DNA from: Acanthamoeba lenticulata
Lineage: Eukaryota; Discosea; Longamoebia; Acanthamoebidae
Direction of reading: 5' to 3'
Assembly (NCBI GenBank): GCA_002179805.1
Contig: NAVB01000063.1
Span: 1 to 64,000 of the forward strand
DNA: 64,000 bases
Numbering within the stretch: position 1 is the first letter of the stretch; every line of letters starts with the position of its first letter. The position numbers were made by a program, and so were the translations under genes. The notes beneath the pieces were generated by a model that was not told the DNA's origin, searched no databases, and was given only the letters and a program-made list of their open reading frames with translations. This document shows, one piece after another, positions 1 through 10,960 of this stretch.

Positions 1-49
1 CACGACACGACACGACACGACACGACACGACACGACACGACACGACACG
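1..49. repeat. (CACGA)n pentanucleotide microsatellite
   Basis: About ten uninterrupted copies of the pentamer CACGA open the window. It lies at the edge of the LRR/SH2 gene, just beyond the last exon visible on the minus strand, so it is most likely inside an intron of that gene. Its true length is unknown because it touches the window edge. Confidence 0.9.
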
Positions 50-3000
50 CGCGCGGCCAGATGGGGCGACGAACCGGTGCGCATGTAGAAGAAGCGGTGG
101 TAGTCAAAGAGGGTGCTGTGCTCGTAGAGGACCCGGGACTTGAGCCCGACGGGCACGAGCGGCGACGGCAGCGGCGAGGCCAGCGGCGACGGCGGCGGCG
201 TTGACGGGCCGTCGGCGCCTCCGATGCCGTCGGCGTCCAACGAGGCGCCGCCAGACGAAGAGCTGGACGAGGACGAGGATGAAGACGAAGACGACGACAA
301 GGAGGCGACGTCCGAGTCGATGGCGTGCTCGAGGCGGTAGCCGCTCGTCGCCCGCCAGAGGGAGGGCAGGTAGGCGATGTGGACCGACTCGGTCGGGGCC
401 AGCAGTTGCCGCGTCGGCGTCTCTCGCGAGCTGTCGCCCCTGTTGCTGACGTCAGCCCACATCGAATATTTTACATAATTTTTGAAAATAAAAAAGAATA
501 AAAAAGAGGACATGAACGTACTTGGGGGTCTTGGGCGAGGGAAGCGCGAAGGTGGGCACGCGGCTGCTGCTGGTGTTGTGGAAGAAGGGGAGGTGGTGGT
601 GGTGCCCGTGCGACGCGGCCGCCGCTGCTGCTGCGTGGTGCCCCTCCCCTTGTGGGGACGCACCGCGCTCGTACTTGAGGCCAAAGTTGTAGACGTCGAA
701 CAGATCCTGTACCGACTGGTTCTGCGGCTTGGCTCGTTGGACCATCGTCACGCGCGCGTCCACCGCTACAACATTCCACAGATTCCACACATTTTCAAAA
801 ATGTTTTAAAAAGAAAAAAAAAGAGCAGAAGGCGGTACCGCGAGAGTCGAGGGGATTGCCAGAGGTGATGAGGACGAAGCCGGGCATGACCTTGATGTGC
901 ATGAAGAGCTCGTCGGGTACTTCGTGGAGAAGGTTGTCAGAGACGTCGAGCACCATGAGCGAGATCATGGCGCCCATGCGCCGCGGGAGCTGGCGCAGGC
1001 GGTTGCCCTTGGCGTAGAACTCCTCCAAGTAGGTGAGCTTGGTGATGGCCTGCGGCAGCTTCTCGATGGCGTTGAGTGAGACGTCGAGGAACTGCAGCTT
1101 GTACTTGAGCTTCGAAATGCACTTGGGCAGGGTCGTCAGCTGGTTGCACGAGAAGTCCAGATGCGACAGCGAGTAGCGCCCCACCCCTGCGGCACACACG
1201 ACGAGATGAGCATAAATCGATCAATAAACAAAAGAATAAAGAAAAGAAGAGATGATGGTGATGAAGAAGAAGAAGAAGAAGAAGTAGATGAGGAGGTGCC
1301 TTCAAAGAGAGACTCGGGAAGGGAGGTGAGGAGGTTGTCGGCGCAAATGAAGGAAGCCAAGCGGCGTAGGCCGCCCGACGTGGCGAAGACGGCCGGGTTG
1401 AGCGCGGTGAGCTTGTTGTCGGTGAGGTCCAGCGTCTCGAGCCGCTCGAGCAGGCCCAGCTCATCAGGCAGCTCCGTCAGGTTGTTGTGCGAGAGGTCGA
1501 GGCTCACCAGGTTGCGCAGCTCGCACACGGCTACACGCGTCATTCCACACATTCTTCAGCATTCGAACGGGCGTGGAATGCACGGAATGCAGTTGGGGGA
1601 GAAGAAGGGCTCTACCAGAGGGCAGGTCGGGCCCGATGTGCATTGACCGCAGGTCGAGCGAGGGCCGGCTGGTCTTTTGGGCCAGGTCCAGCGACTGCTT
1701 GATGCGCAGCGACACGTCGTCCGTGTCCGCGCTCCACGACTTGTGAGCTGCACAGAACACGTCGTTAATCAGAACATTAAATTAATAATTAAATACATAA
1801 AAACGCACAAATAAATAAATAAATCACATGCGTGCCTTCGCCATCGTGTTGGTGCTTCTTCTTTTTCTTCTTGACCTTGCCACTACCGCCCTTCTTGCTC
1901 TTGCCTCGCTCCTTCTTGCTCTGCTTCTCGCTCTTCTCGCGCTGCCGCTGCGTCCGCTCCTGGTCCGAGTGCGACGGCGACCGCGGGGTCAGCAGCTCCT
2001 GGAAGGGACACGCCACGCCCGAGAGGAGTCTGTCAGTGATGCGCGGGGCGGGTCCGTGTTCGCACGCGGCGGGGAGCGGACCTTGTTCGGGCTCGTGGGG
2101 CCCACCAGCTTGAGCGTGTCGCTCTCGCCCCGCGACGCCGGGGAGATGGGCGCCGTCAACAGCGAGCACGCCGCCGAGGCCAGATGGCCCGCCGCCGAGG
2201 ACGACGCCGCGGCCGAGAAGGGCAGCGTGGCGGCGAGCGCCAAGACGTCGGTCGGCGACGGCGTGTCATCGACGACAAAGACGAGGTCGTCGCTCTCCAC
2301 CCCGGCCGAGACGACGTCGGTCGACGTCCGCAGCTGCAGCCGGCGGAAGATCGAGTGCGGGTCGATGCACGGCTCGCCAAAGATGTGGTGGTTCTTTGTG
2401 ATGAACGTGTTCAGGTTGGAGTACCGAAAGACCTGCTGGTCGGGCGGCCGCCCGATCGTCACCTCGATGCCCGCTGCGTCGCGATCGCCACCAACATCAT
2501 CGCCGCGCATCAGTCAAGGCTGCTCATGGAGAAGATCGACGACGACGAAGACGAAGACGAAGGCGACGAGTACGACGACGATGAGGAGGAGGAAAGCTTT
2601 ACCGTCGGGGTCGTTTCTGATGTTGTTAAAGTGGCAGATCTTGCCGCTCTTGACGTAGTCCACGGTGAAGGCGCCCACATTGCTGCTGTAGCGCAGGGCG
2701 TATTGCTTCTCCTGCAGGTTGTTCTGCTGGAGCAGCGCGTCGGACTCCTCGCGCGTCCGATTCCCGTGAAACCAACTGCGCCCCCCAAAGGGATGTGCGT
2801 GAGGACAAGCCGTTGCAACAACAACAACAACAAGACTAGTGTGGATTGGTGGACGAAGAGAACGCACTCGACGCCATAGGTCATCACGTCCCGCAGCTGG
2901 CAGTTAATTGTATGCACGTGGACGATCAGTACAGAAGCCATCAACATCATGGACCATGGGGTGGGGTGTGCGCACCTTTTCGAGGCAGCGGCCGATGGAG

Positions 3001-3496
3001 CCAAAGTACTGGAGGAAGACCGCCAACTGGTGGCGCGTCACCGTGTCGCCGCGGGTCAGGTCCCACAGCACGGCAGTCACGCGAGCCAGGTCCTCCTTGC
3101 CGCCGCCGACCTTCTGGACGAGGGTCTCGCTCAACGGCACCAGGCCGCACACGTACTCCTGCTCACGAATAAAAAAAGAAAAAGATTATTGTTATTATTA
3201 TTATTCTCTTAGTAATAGAACATATTATTCTTTCTTTTAATAGCTATATTGCTATTGCTATTGAATAATAATATAATAATTATATTTTACCAGCTGTGGT
3301 AAAGAAAAAACTTGAATTCTCAGAGAGAGGGACGTACGGAGCCAGCAAGGCCGGCGGCACTACAGGCAGCGGTCCATAGCGAAAGGGCGTCGGGGGTGAG
3401 CGGATCCATCAGTTCTTCTTCGTTGTCCGCATTGTGTTGTTGAATCTGCAATTGGGGAACGCGCCCGCGCCCAATGACGAGCTGTGGGGTCGTCAT
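1..3496 (-). CDS. SH2 and leucine-rich-repeat protein (LrrB-like), 3' end beyond window
   Basis: Multi-exon minus-strand gene. The ATG at 3496 is preferred because the longer frame to 3517 begins at TTG. Exons near 3496-3338 and 3158-2976 encode a helical segment (ending FGSIGRCLEK) that runs into an SH2 domain near 2900-2330. The SH2 shows the WFHGNRT start and the YALRYSS strand, whose Arg corresponds to the phosphotyrosine-binding Arg of FLVRxS. A Ser/Ala-rich and then Lys-rich linker follows (about 2330-1830). At least six leucine-rich repeats follow (about 1530-830), with LxxLxLxxNxLxxLP spacing. Exons at 768-521 and 445 to about 60 continue the protein. The order resembles Dictyostelium LrrB, an SH2/LRR protein, so a cytosolic phosphotyrosine adaptor role is inferred. 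No kinase domain is visible. The C-terminus is missing. Confidence 0.75.
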
Positions 3497-3737
3497 TCTC
3501 CTTCGGCTTTTTGCCAATCTATCGATCGCCCTCTCACTTTAGTTGAAGTTGTCCTCTCGCGTCCCTAACCTTACCGTCGTTACCGCGCCACCGGTGTTTC
3601 AATGATTCAATTTTTGTCTTCATTTCTTTGTTTCTTTTTTTGGCTCAAGATATTTCGGATTCTTCACAAAAACTAAAAGAAAACGGGCCGCGCAGTTGTT
3701 TCTTTGTTTCTGCTCCGGGACAAGAAGAAGACACAAG

Positions 3738-4778
3738 ATGTGGAAGAGGCTGTTCACCACCAATGTTGCGCCTGCTGCCGGCAACCCTCGCGTTTTCTTC
3801 GAGGTCACTCGCGAGAACAAGCCTATCGGCAGGATCGTGATGGAGGTGCGCACCTTGCAAATTCTAAAGAACTTCGAGATTGCTACACACAGCACAGCAC
3901 ATGTTGCGCAGCTGTCGTGACGTCGCTTTCACTGTTTTTGCAACATTTGCTCACTTTACTGTTCATCTTCAACGATTGCAGCTCTACGCAGACAAGACCC
4001 CCAAGACTGCGGAGAACTTCAGGGCCCTCTGCACTGGTACGTTCTCCTCTTGCGCATGTGCGCGTGATTCAAGAGTCACGTACATCCATCATAATGATGT
4101 CGTAGTGGCCATCTTTTCGAAGAAATTTGGCCTCAATCTCATCTCCTCATCTCGCTTGCGTACGCAATCTAGGCGAGAAGGGCGTCGGTTCGATGGGCAA
4201 GCCGCTCCACTACAAGGGCTCCATCTTCCACCGCGTCATTCCCAACTTCATGATCCAGGGCGGTGACTTCACCAACTTCAACGTACTTGGCGCTCCTCTC
4301 TTCTCTTCCACTCGCGTGCGCCTCCTTCCCTGACGGCCTCCACCAGGGCACTGGCGGCGAGTCCATCTATGGCGCCAAGTTTGCCGACGAGAACTTCGTC
4401 CTCACGCACTCGGAGCCCGGCATGCTCTCCATGGCCAACGCCGGCCGCAACACCAACGGGTACGTTCACTGCGCGGTTTCGCCTTCTTCTTCATCCTCAT
4501 CCTCATCCTCATCATTGAATCTCGCCCCCAACAGCTCGCAGTTCTTCATCACGACGGTGCCGTGCCCGTGGCTCGACGGCCGCCACGTCGTCTTTGGCAA
4601 GTACGTGCGCGCGCTCTCGTGTGTGCTCTCGTCTTTCTCTCGTGAGACTCACACGCACACGCGCAGGGTGCTGGAGGGCATGGACGTGGTGCAGCAGATC
4701 GAGGCCGCGAGGCGCGACCGCAACGACAGGCCCCTCGAGATCATCAAGATCGCCGACTGCGGCGAGCTCAAGCACTAA
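3738..4778 (+). CDS. Cyclophilin-type peptidyl-prolyl cis-trans isomerase
   Basis: Six exons can be read cleanly: 3738-3845, 3982-4036, 4173-4282, 4347-4459, 4535-4600 and 4667-4778. Phases match throughout and donors are GTGCGC, GTACGT, GTACTT, GTACGT and GTACGT. The product is about 190 residues. It carries the cyclophilin core: the [13 protein letters not shown] segment, [15 protein letters not shown] with the catalytic Arg, SQFFITT, and a [12 protein letters not shown] motif with the cyclosporin-site Trp. These residues predict active prolyl isomerase. The first 17 residues (MWKRLFTT...) add a basic, acid-free extension before the family start, which could be a mitochondrial presequence, although that is inference. 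The gene is divergent from the LRR/SH2 gene across about 240 bp. Confidence 0.95.
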
Positions 4779-4936
4779 AGCCGCCAAAGACGCACACACA
4801 CGAGTGGCTGTTCATAAAAAACACCGATTTCTTGCTTGAAAGCTGCAAATCTCGTTGGCTGCTCCCTCTGTGCGGCGTGGCAGCACAGCCTGGCTCCGGT
4901 CTCTCTCGCGACAGGTGGTGATGATGAGGAAGGTCA

Positions 4937-7900
4937 TCACAGGCCTCGCCGCAGCACCTCGAACAACACACAGGCGAGGAGGAGCAAAAACACGACGACG
5001 AGCTGCTGGCTTGGTCGGCCATCGGCCGTAACGTCCGGCGGGCCGGCTGATCGCCTCAACGGCGCCGCGGCCTTGATGGGCCGAGCCTCATGTCTTCGTC
5101 CTCCTTGGCCGCCTTCCTCTTGTTGTTGAGCAGAAGAAGAAGAAGAAGCAGCAGATGCTGCTGGTGGCTCGTCTGGGGGCGCCCCGGCCAGCTTGTGGGA
5201 AGAGGGCGCCCGAAGGCGCGGGCTGGTCGATCGGCTCGTCAGGCCGTCGTCCGTCTCGGTGCGCGGGCTCAGCGAGAAGTTGAGGTGATACGTGTCCTCG
5301 CAGTCGTCGAACGAGTAGGACTCGACCGTGTCGGTGAAGGCCTGCTCCACCACCGTGCCCTCCTCGTCCTCCTCGCCGCCCGACATCCCCGACAGCACCG
5401 TCGACATCGAGTCGGCCGAGCCGACGATGACTGTCGTCGTCGTCGACATCGTCGTGGTCGACGTCGTCATCGTCGTGGCGCTGCTGCCGCTGCCGCTGCC
5501 GCCGAGGCCGTGGATGATGACCGACCCGTGCAGGTCCACGCCGCCGCCGCTTCCGCCGCTGCCGCCGCCCAGGAGGGGCGACGAGGCCGCGCGGCCGTCG
5601 CGCAGCGAGTTGCGCTTGCGCGCGGTCGAGGTCGCCACCTTTGTTGAAGAAGAAGGCGCGGGCAGGCGGACGGGGCCGCCGATGCGCCGCCGGATGCGGT
5701 TGTTGCTGCTGTTGCAGCGGCGGTCGACCAGCTCGTACCAGCCGTCGATGCGGTAGGACCGGCCGCCGCCGTGGTGCGTGGGCAGCGGCACCACGGCCTG
5801 GCCCACGAACCGCTCGCGGCCGCGCTTGGGCTCGACATACCAGCAGGTCACGTCCACAAACTCGTGTTTCCCGCCAAGCCAGTTGCTGACGTGGCACGCT
5901 GACGTCAGCATGACGTCGCATCACCTGTGGGGGCTGAGTGCGTACAATTTGAGCTTTTGGTTGAAGAAGAGCGAGTTCTCGTGGCCGCTGACGGCATGGG
6001 CCTTGCGCACTTGGCGCGCGTACTGAGCCTGGACGAACACGCTCTCGTATTCAGAGGCCCGCGGGACGTTCAGGTTGAGCGCCGAAATCACTGGCGTGTT
6101 GAGGTTGAGGGAAGACATGTCAGCATGAGGAGGAAGACGATGAGCGGGCAAGACGTAGACGAGCGTACCCTTGACCACGATGGCGCCCGGGTCCGTGCGC
6201 GCGGGCTTGATGAGCAGCCGGATTTGGCTGGTCGAGGCCTCGTCCCGGCCAGCCGCTGCCGCCGCCGCTGCCGCCGCCAGTGAGCCCCGGCGGCTCCGCC
6301 TGGACCCGCCAATCACAACGCCGCTGCTGTTGCCCTCCTCGCCTCGGCTCAACGCGCCACCGCTGTCGCTGATGCCTGCGCCGCTCTGGCCGGCCCCGAT
6401 CCCGTTGAGCGCCTCTTCCTCGTCGTCCTCGTCGTCTTCATCTTCGTCGTCCTCTTCGAGGCTTGTGCTGCGGGCTGTGGTGGCCGAGGCCGTGGTCGAC
6501 GAGCGCAGCTGCTCGGTGTCGATCCCGTCCCGCTCGCCCAGCGCGATGGACACGGCCAGCGAGGCCAGCGAGTTGCTGTCGCTCGACAGGCTCGCGCCCT
6601 CGCCCGCTTCCTCGTCTTCGTCCTCGCTCTCATCGTCGTCGTCTTCATTTTTCCTTCTGCGGACGCGACTCATCGCCATCTCGTCGTCACCGTCATCGAC
6701 GTTGACATCATGGTGCTCGTCGTCTTCGTCTTCGTCATCATCATCGTCGTCGTCGCCGTGCTGGCGGCGGAAGGCGCGGAGCACCTTGTAGGAGGCCGGG
6801 AGCGAGCCGCGGCGCCGGTAGAGGCTCGCCAGGATCGGCGGCTCGGCGTCGCTCCGCCTGGTCGCCGTGGACGACGTCAGCCGCGCGTACGTGGTCGAGC
6901 TCGAGCTCGTCATGAACGGGCTCTGCCCCGAGTAATGCGACGGCGTGCGCGAGTGCGTTTGGCGCTCAAAGACCGTCTTCACCACATCATCGTCGTCGTC
7001 ATCGTCATCATCATCCTCATAATCGTACTTCTCCAGATCCTCGTCGTCGTCGTCGTCGTCGTGGGCTTCGCGCTCGCGCCTTCGGGCGCTGGCCCGGAGG
7101 ACGATGCGATCGCGGTTGATGGAGCCGCTGTTGTTCTTGTCCACACTTTCCATCGAAGCGCTGATCGTGCCCGCGGCCGTGCCGGGGCTCGCCGGCGGCT
7201 CGCTCGACGGCACGCTGGCCAAGGCGGCCGAATTGGCCGGCGAGCCGGGACCGGAGGTCGACGTCGGCCCAAAGGCGCCGGGCGCCGTCGCGGCGTGGCC
7301 CGGGTGCTTGACCTCGGCCGGGCGCAGGAAGTGCCGGAGGCCCGTGCTCAGCCGTCGCCGAACGGTATGCGGCGCTGGCGTGTAACCCGTTTCGGCCGAA
7401 GTGGGCGTCGAGGGCGCGATGGACGTCGAGGCCGAGTCGCCGTCTGCGTCGCCGCCGAGCTTGGACTGGAGGCAGCCGTCGCTGTTGCTCAGCGTGCGCA
7501 GGGAGCTCAGCTCGCCCTTGAGCACGCGGTAGCGGTTGAGCGAAGAGAATTTCTTCTGCTTTGTCACGAAGGGCGGGCTCTCCCTGCCCGACGCCTGCAT
7601 TCACCTCGGACTTTAAAACAAGAAAAACGAAAACGAAAACGAAAAAGAAAAGCGAAAGCGACAAACCTCAGAGGCTTGAGGGCGAGGCTGGTCGCTGACG
7701 CTCCGCGCGTGGGGCGAGGGAGAGGAGTCGCCCGCCGGACTCGACGGGTCGCTCCCGAGCGAGTCCGTGTCTTCGGCCGCGGCCAGCTCCTCGCTCACAT
7801 TGCCGCCCCGCCACAGCGCGTAGATTACCTTGTACACTTTGCCGGCCTCGTGAAAGCAGTACTGCGTTGAACAGAACAGAACACGACGTGAGAAGAAGAT

Positions 7901-9092
7901 GATGAAGTTGAGGCGAGATGAACGCAAAAGAGAGAAAGAGAGCGTGTATGGTACCTCGTTGGCGTTGTGATCGGTGATGAAAAGATCAGAGCCCGTGGCG
8001 GACATGTGGAGGATTTGCTCGTAGGGCAGCCACACGCCGGCCTTGCGCTTCTCGTAGAAGCCGACGTGGAGGGTCGTCACATAGAGCCGCCCCTTTTCTT
8101 TGCTTAAATAACATTTTTTCGCTGCGATGAACAACGCATTAGCCAAAAGAACGAAAACGACGAAGGAACGAAAAAGAACGAAAAAAGCGACGAAGCACGT
8201 ACTGCGGAGGAGCTCTTCCTCGGGCGCGAGAGGGAAGATGCGCTCGAGCTCTTTGCGCTTCTGACGGCGCAGGAGGGACGAGCTTCGTCGCCGCAGCCGA
8301 ATGCGGTCCTTGACCGTCGAGAGGACGGCCGTGGGCACCGACTGGCAGCAGAAGCGCAGGTAGAGCTCGCTCGGGGACGTCGACGACCGCTGCGAGCGTT
8401 GCTCCACCAGCGCCGGCCTACCCGTGCTCTCCAGTATGCCCTTGCGCAGGACCGTCGGCGAGGCCGACGCAGCCTTGGCCAGCGAGGGGCTGAGCGTGTA
8501 CCAGCCCTCAGCGTCGCAGTTGAGCGGCAGCGAGGCTCGCGAGAGGAACAACTCGCCAAGCCGCACCTTGCCGCTCTTGTCCTTGCCCCAACACTCGACC
8601 TTCAGGCCCGCTGTCTGTGCGTCCACCTCGCTACCCAGGACAGGATCGGTGATGAGGGTGAAGGTGAGCGATGACTCTCGAGACCGCGGGCTGTTACGTA
8701 CAAGGTGAGCATGTCGCCGCCCCACACCGGGTTTGTGGTCCACACGGCCGGGGCGGTGGTGCGCTTCTTGCGCAGCTTGGTGCTGTTCTCGCCGACGATG
8801 ATGCCCACCTGGCAAGTGACCTCTCCCCCTGTGTGTACCGATGAAAATGGTGAACGGAAAGCAAAAATAAAAGAAAAACCAAACGAAGCCAAAAAACGAA
8901 AGCGAAAAGGAAAGGATGCTGGGCGCACGCACCATAGGCAGAGCTGGGGCGAGGTGCGCTGAGATTACGCCCAGCAACAACTGATGCAACAAATACAAAG
9001 TGAGGAACGTTCTCGTAGCAAGAGGGAGATGCACTGATGCGCAATCCTGGGGGCTTGTGTGTACCGGTGAGCCGCAAAATGGTGTCCCCCAT
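4937..9092 (-). CDS. C2-GRAM-C2 protein with C-terminal membrane anchor
   Basis: Minus-strand multi-exon gene, ATG at 9092, stop TGA at 4937-4939. The first exon contains FVFVASVVAGRNLS, a typical C2 opening strand. The next exon completes the C2 fold (VGIIVGENSTKLRKK, VWTTNPVWGG). A GRAM domain lies near 8250-7800 (PLAPEEELL, then GRLYVTTLHVGFYE and WLPYEQILHM). A long low-complexity acidic and serine-rich region follows (about 7600-6250), encoded largely by triplet repeats. A second C2-like domain spans about 6230-5700, with FVGQAVVPLP and DGWYELVDR. The C-terminus ends in a hydrophobic segment, QQLVVVFLLLLACVLFEVL, plus three basic residues, which looks like a tail anchor. GRAM and C2 domains bind phosphoinositides and membranes, so a membrane-contact or lipid-handling role is inferred. 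No StART-like VASt domain was recognised. The first exon is the least certain. Confidence 0.7.
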
Positions 9093-9733
9093 CCCCGGTC
9101 CAGTGGCACGGCTCTTTCTCTCTCTCTCTCTCTTCTCCCTTCCTCCCCCGTTCTTGGTCGTGTCCTCGGCGTGCAGCAGCTAGGGGCGCGCTGCTTCTCC
9201 TCGCGTGTGTCAATCTCTGTTGCTCCCCACACCAGTAAGCTTGTGCACGCAACAACAGGCCAGCTACAAGTGAAAAAACAATGCGTGGAATGTTGTTTGA
9301 TGAGTCGTTGACATTTCTTATTCTTGCCTTGTCTGGGTGGCCCTTGTCCCCAGCCCCCGGAGGCAACACGTCGGAGCTTATGCTAGTCGTGGTGGTAACG
9401 CCACCTTGTTTGTTGGGACGCACGCCTCACCCCCAGCTTGCACGATCTGGTTTCCGGCAGCCTGCCCAGGCGTATCCACACGGGAAAGGGCCTTCATCAA
9501 CGCCTTTACCAAATGGTTCGAGTCATGCACGTCAAAATGAAGTGGTGCGGGGAGTGACGTCTGGCCATAAGAACACCTGTGGGACGAAGAGCCTGACCGG
9601 TCATTCGCAGCCGTTGTCGATTCGACCTTTTTCTACAAACAGCAACTCCTTGCTCTACAAATGGAAACATGACGGAAAACAAAAAGCAAACAAAAAGAAA
9701 TAGAGAAGGCCAGCATCAACAGCACGACTGCTC
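9093..9733. other. Intergenic region, divergent promoters
   Basis: This stretch separates the 5' ends of the C2-GRAM gene (minus) and a small membrane protein gene (plus). Open frames on both strands, for example plus 9281-9703, have no recognisable domain and no supporting splice structure. A CT-rich tract lies at about 9113-9150. I see no RNA gene here. Confidence 0.5.
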
Positions 9734-10100
9734 ATGGCGGACAGTAACTCGCCTTCTCGGCAAGAACCAGGGCAGCAGCGGTACAGCAAGGAGGAGGACT
9801 GTGTGCCATGTCATCTTGCCAGCGGGGGCATGATCACCATTGCAGGTCTCTACAGCCTTATCGGCGCCCGCCGTGGCACCGACCTTCTGGGGCAAAAGGG
9901 TGCGTTTTCTCCTGTGTTGGACCTCTCCACTTCTTAGTTCTCATCTTTTGTCCGATTTGTTGCATTTGGCAGTGACTTCCAAGGGGTGGTTGGGTTTCGT
10001 GGGCTGCTGCCTCACTGTGGGCGGTCTCTTCTTCGCTTCTCAGCCGTGGCTCAACCCATACCTCCCCTCTGCTCTGCAATCCTCTCGCCTCAAGAAATAA
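9734..10100 (+). CDS. Small two-transmembrane protein, DUF4536/DMAC1-like
   Basis: Two exons, 9734-9899 and 9973-10100, joined at a GTGCGT donor and a GGCAG acceptor, encode about 97 residues. After a polar N-terminus comes a CxxC pair (DCVPCHLASGG) leading directly into a first hydrophobic helix (MITIAGLYSLIGA). A second helix (GWLGFVGCCLTVGGLFFA) and a short basic tail follow. CxxC followed by two helices recalls the DUF4536 family, whose human member DMAC1 assists distal-membrane-arm assembly of respiratory complex I. The match is to the general pattern only, so mitochondrial localisation is inference. The next gene starts about 40 nt downstream on the same strand. Confidence 0.55.
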
Positions 10101-10139
10101 TCCATTGCCTGCTGTTGGCCTCACGGCAAGTTGCATGGA

Positions 10140-10867
10140 ATGTTTGGCCGTTTTATTAATAACACCTGGACGAGCAAGAGGGAAACAGACGAAGTCATGG
10201 ACGGTGAGAAGACGCAGCTCCTCGTAGGTCATGTGCAGCAACTTGTGTGTCACTCGACACAAGTGCAAATCCCACTATGGCACATCTTGTTCTTTGGCCA
10301 CTCCAAAATAGACGAGAACAAGCCTGGTATACTCCTGAGGGGCCGCGTCGCTGATGCGGACCACATGGTGGCCACCTTGCACGGCCTCAATGAGCGCGTC
10401 TTGGCTGCTCGGTCGGTCTTGCGCTGGCTCATGTGGCTCTGCGCGGTGATCGCTGCAGTCGCCTTTGGCCTCTTCATTTGGCTTCTAAACGTGTGGGAAG
10501 AAAGCTACAACGACTTATGGCTTATGGCCACAGTTGGCCCTTTCATTCTCTTCTCCACCGTTGCTACGGGCTTTCTCCTGTTTCAATCTCGTGAGGTGCG
10601 TACTCGTACCACTTCCATGTCGCACGTCATTTGGCGGTTTTTAATGCTGCTTTATTTTAAAAAAAGCTGGGCAAGAGCATCCTCTGCTACTTGGCCGACG
10701 CCAACCAGCACTACAACCCACAGGGCATCCATTTCTGTTTGGTGACAAGCATCTCGGGCTGGTTCATCACCATCGAGGCCGCGTCCGTGGCGTCAGTCAC
10801 CGCAGCAGCCCTGGTCGTGGAAAACCCAACCACGCCCGCAAGCAGCAACGCTGTGCTTGGTGTTTGA
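10140..10867 (+). CDS. Unknown membrane protein with three or four hydrophobic segments
   Basis: Two exons, 10140-10595 and 10677-10867, joined by a GTGCGT donor and an AAAAAAG acceptor, encode about 215 residues. The in-frame ATG at 10140 is used because the codon at 10131 is TTG; a second ATG at 10197 (MDGEKTQL) is an alternative. The N-terminal half is soluble (VPLWHILFFGHSKID-like segment). Two strong transmembrane helices follow (LMWLCAVIAAVAFGLFIWLL and GPFILFSTVATGFLLF). The second exon adds a weaker hydrophobic stretch. I do not recognise the family. It ends about 90 nt before the convergent stop of the OTU-PUL gene, so the 3' regions of the two genes may overlap. Confidence 0.6.
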
Positions 10868-10960
10868 GTTGATGATGTATACGAGTAAAACCACTTGCTT
10901 TCCTCCACTTTTTGGTGTTTATTTATTTATTTATTTATAAAACTATGTACGGTCTCCTGC

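Noticed and set aside
3497..3517. Upstream start for the LRR/SH2 gene
   Set aside because: The frame begins with TTG at 3517; ATG at 3496 is the first standard start.
10131..10139. Upstream start for the unknown membrane protein
   Set aside because: The codon at 10131 is TTG; the first in-frame ATG is at 10140.
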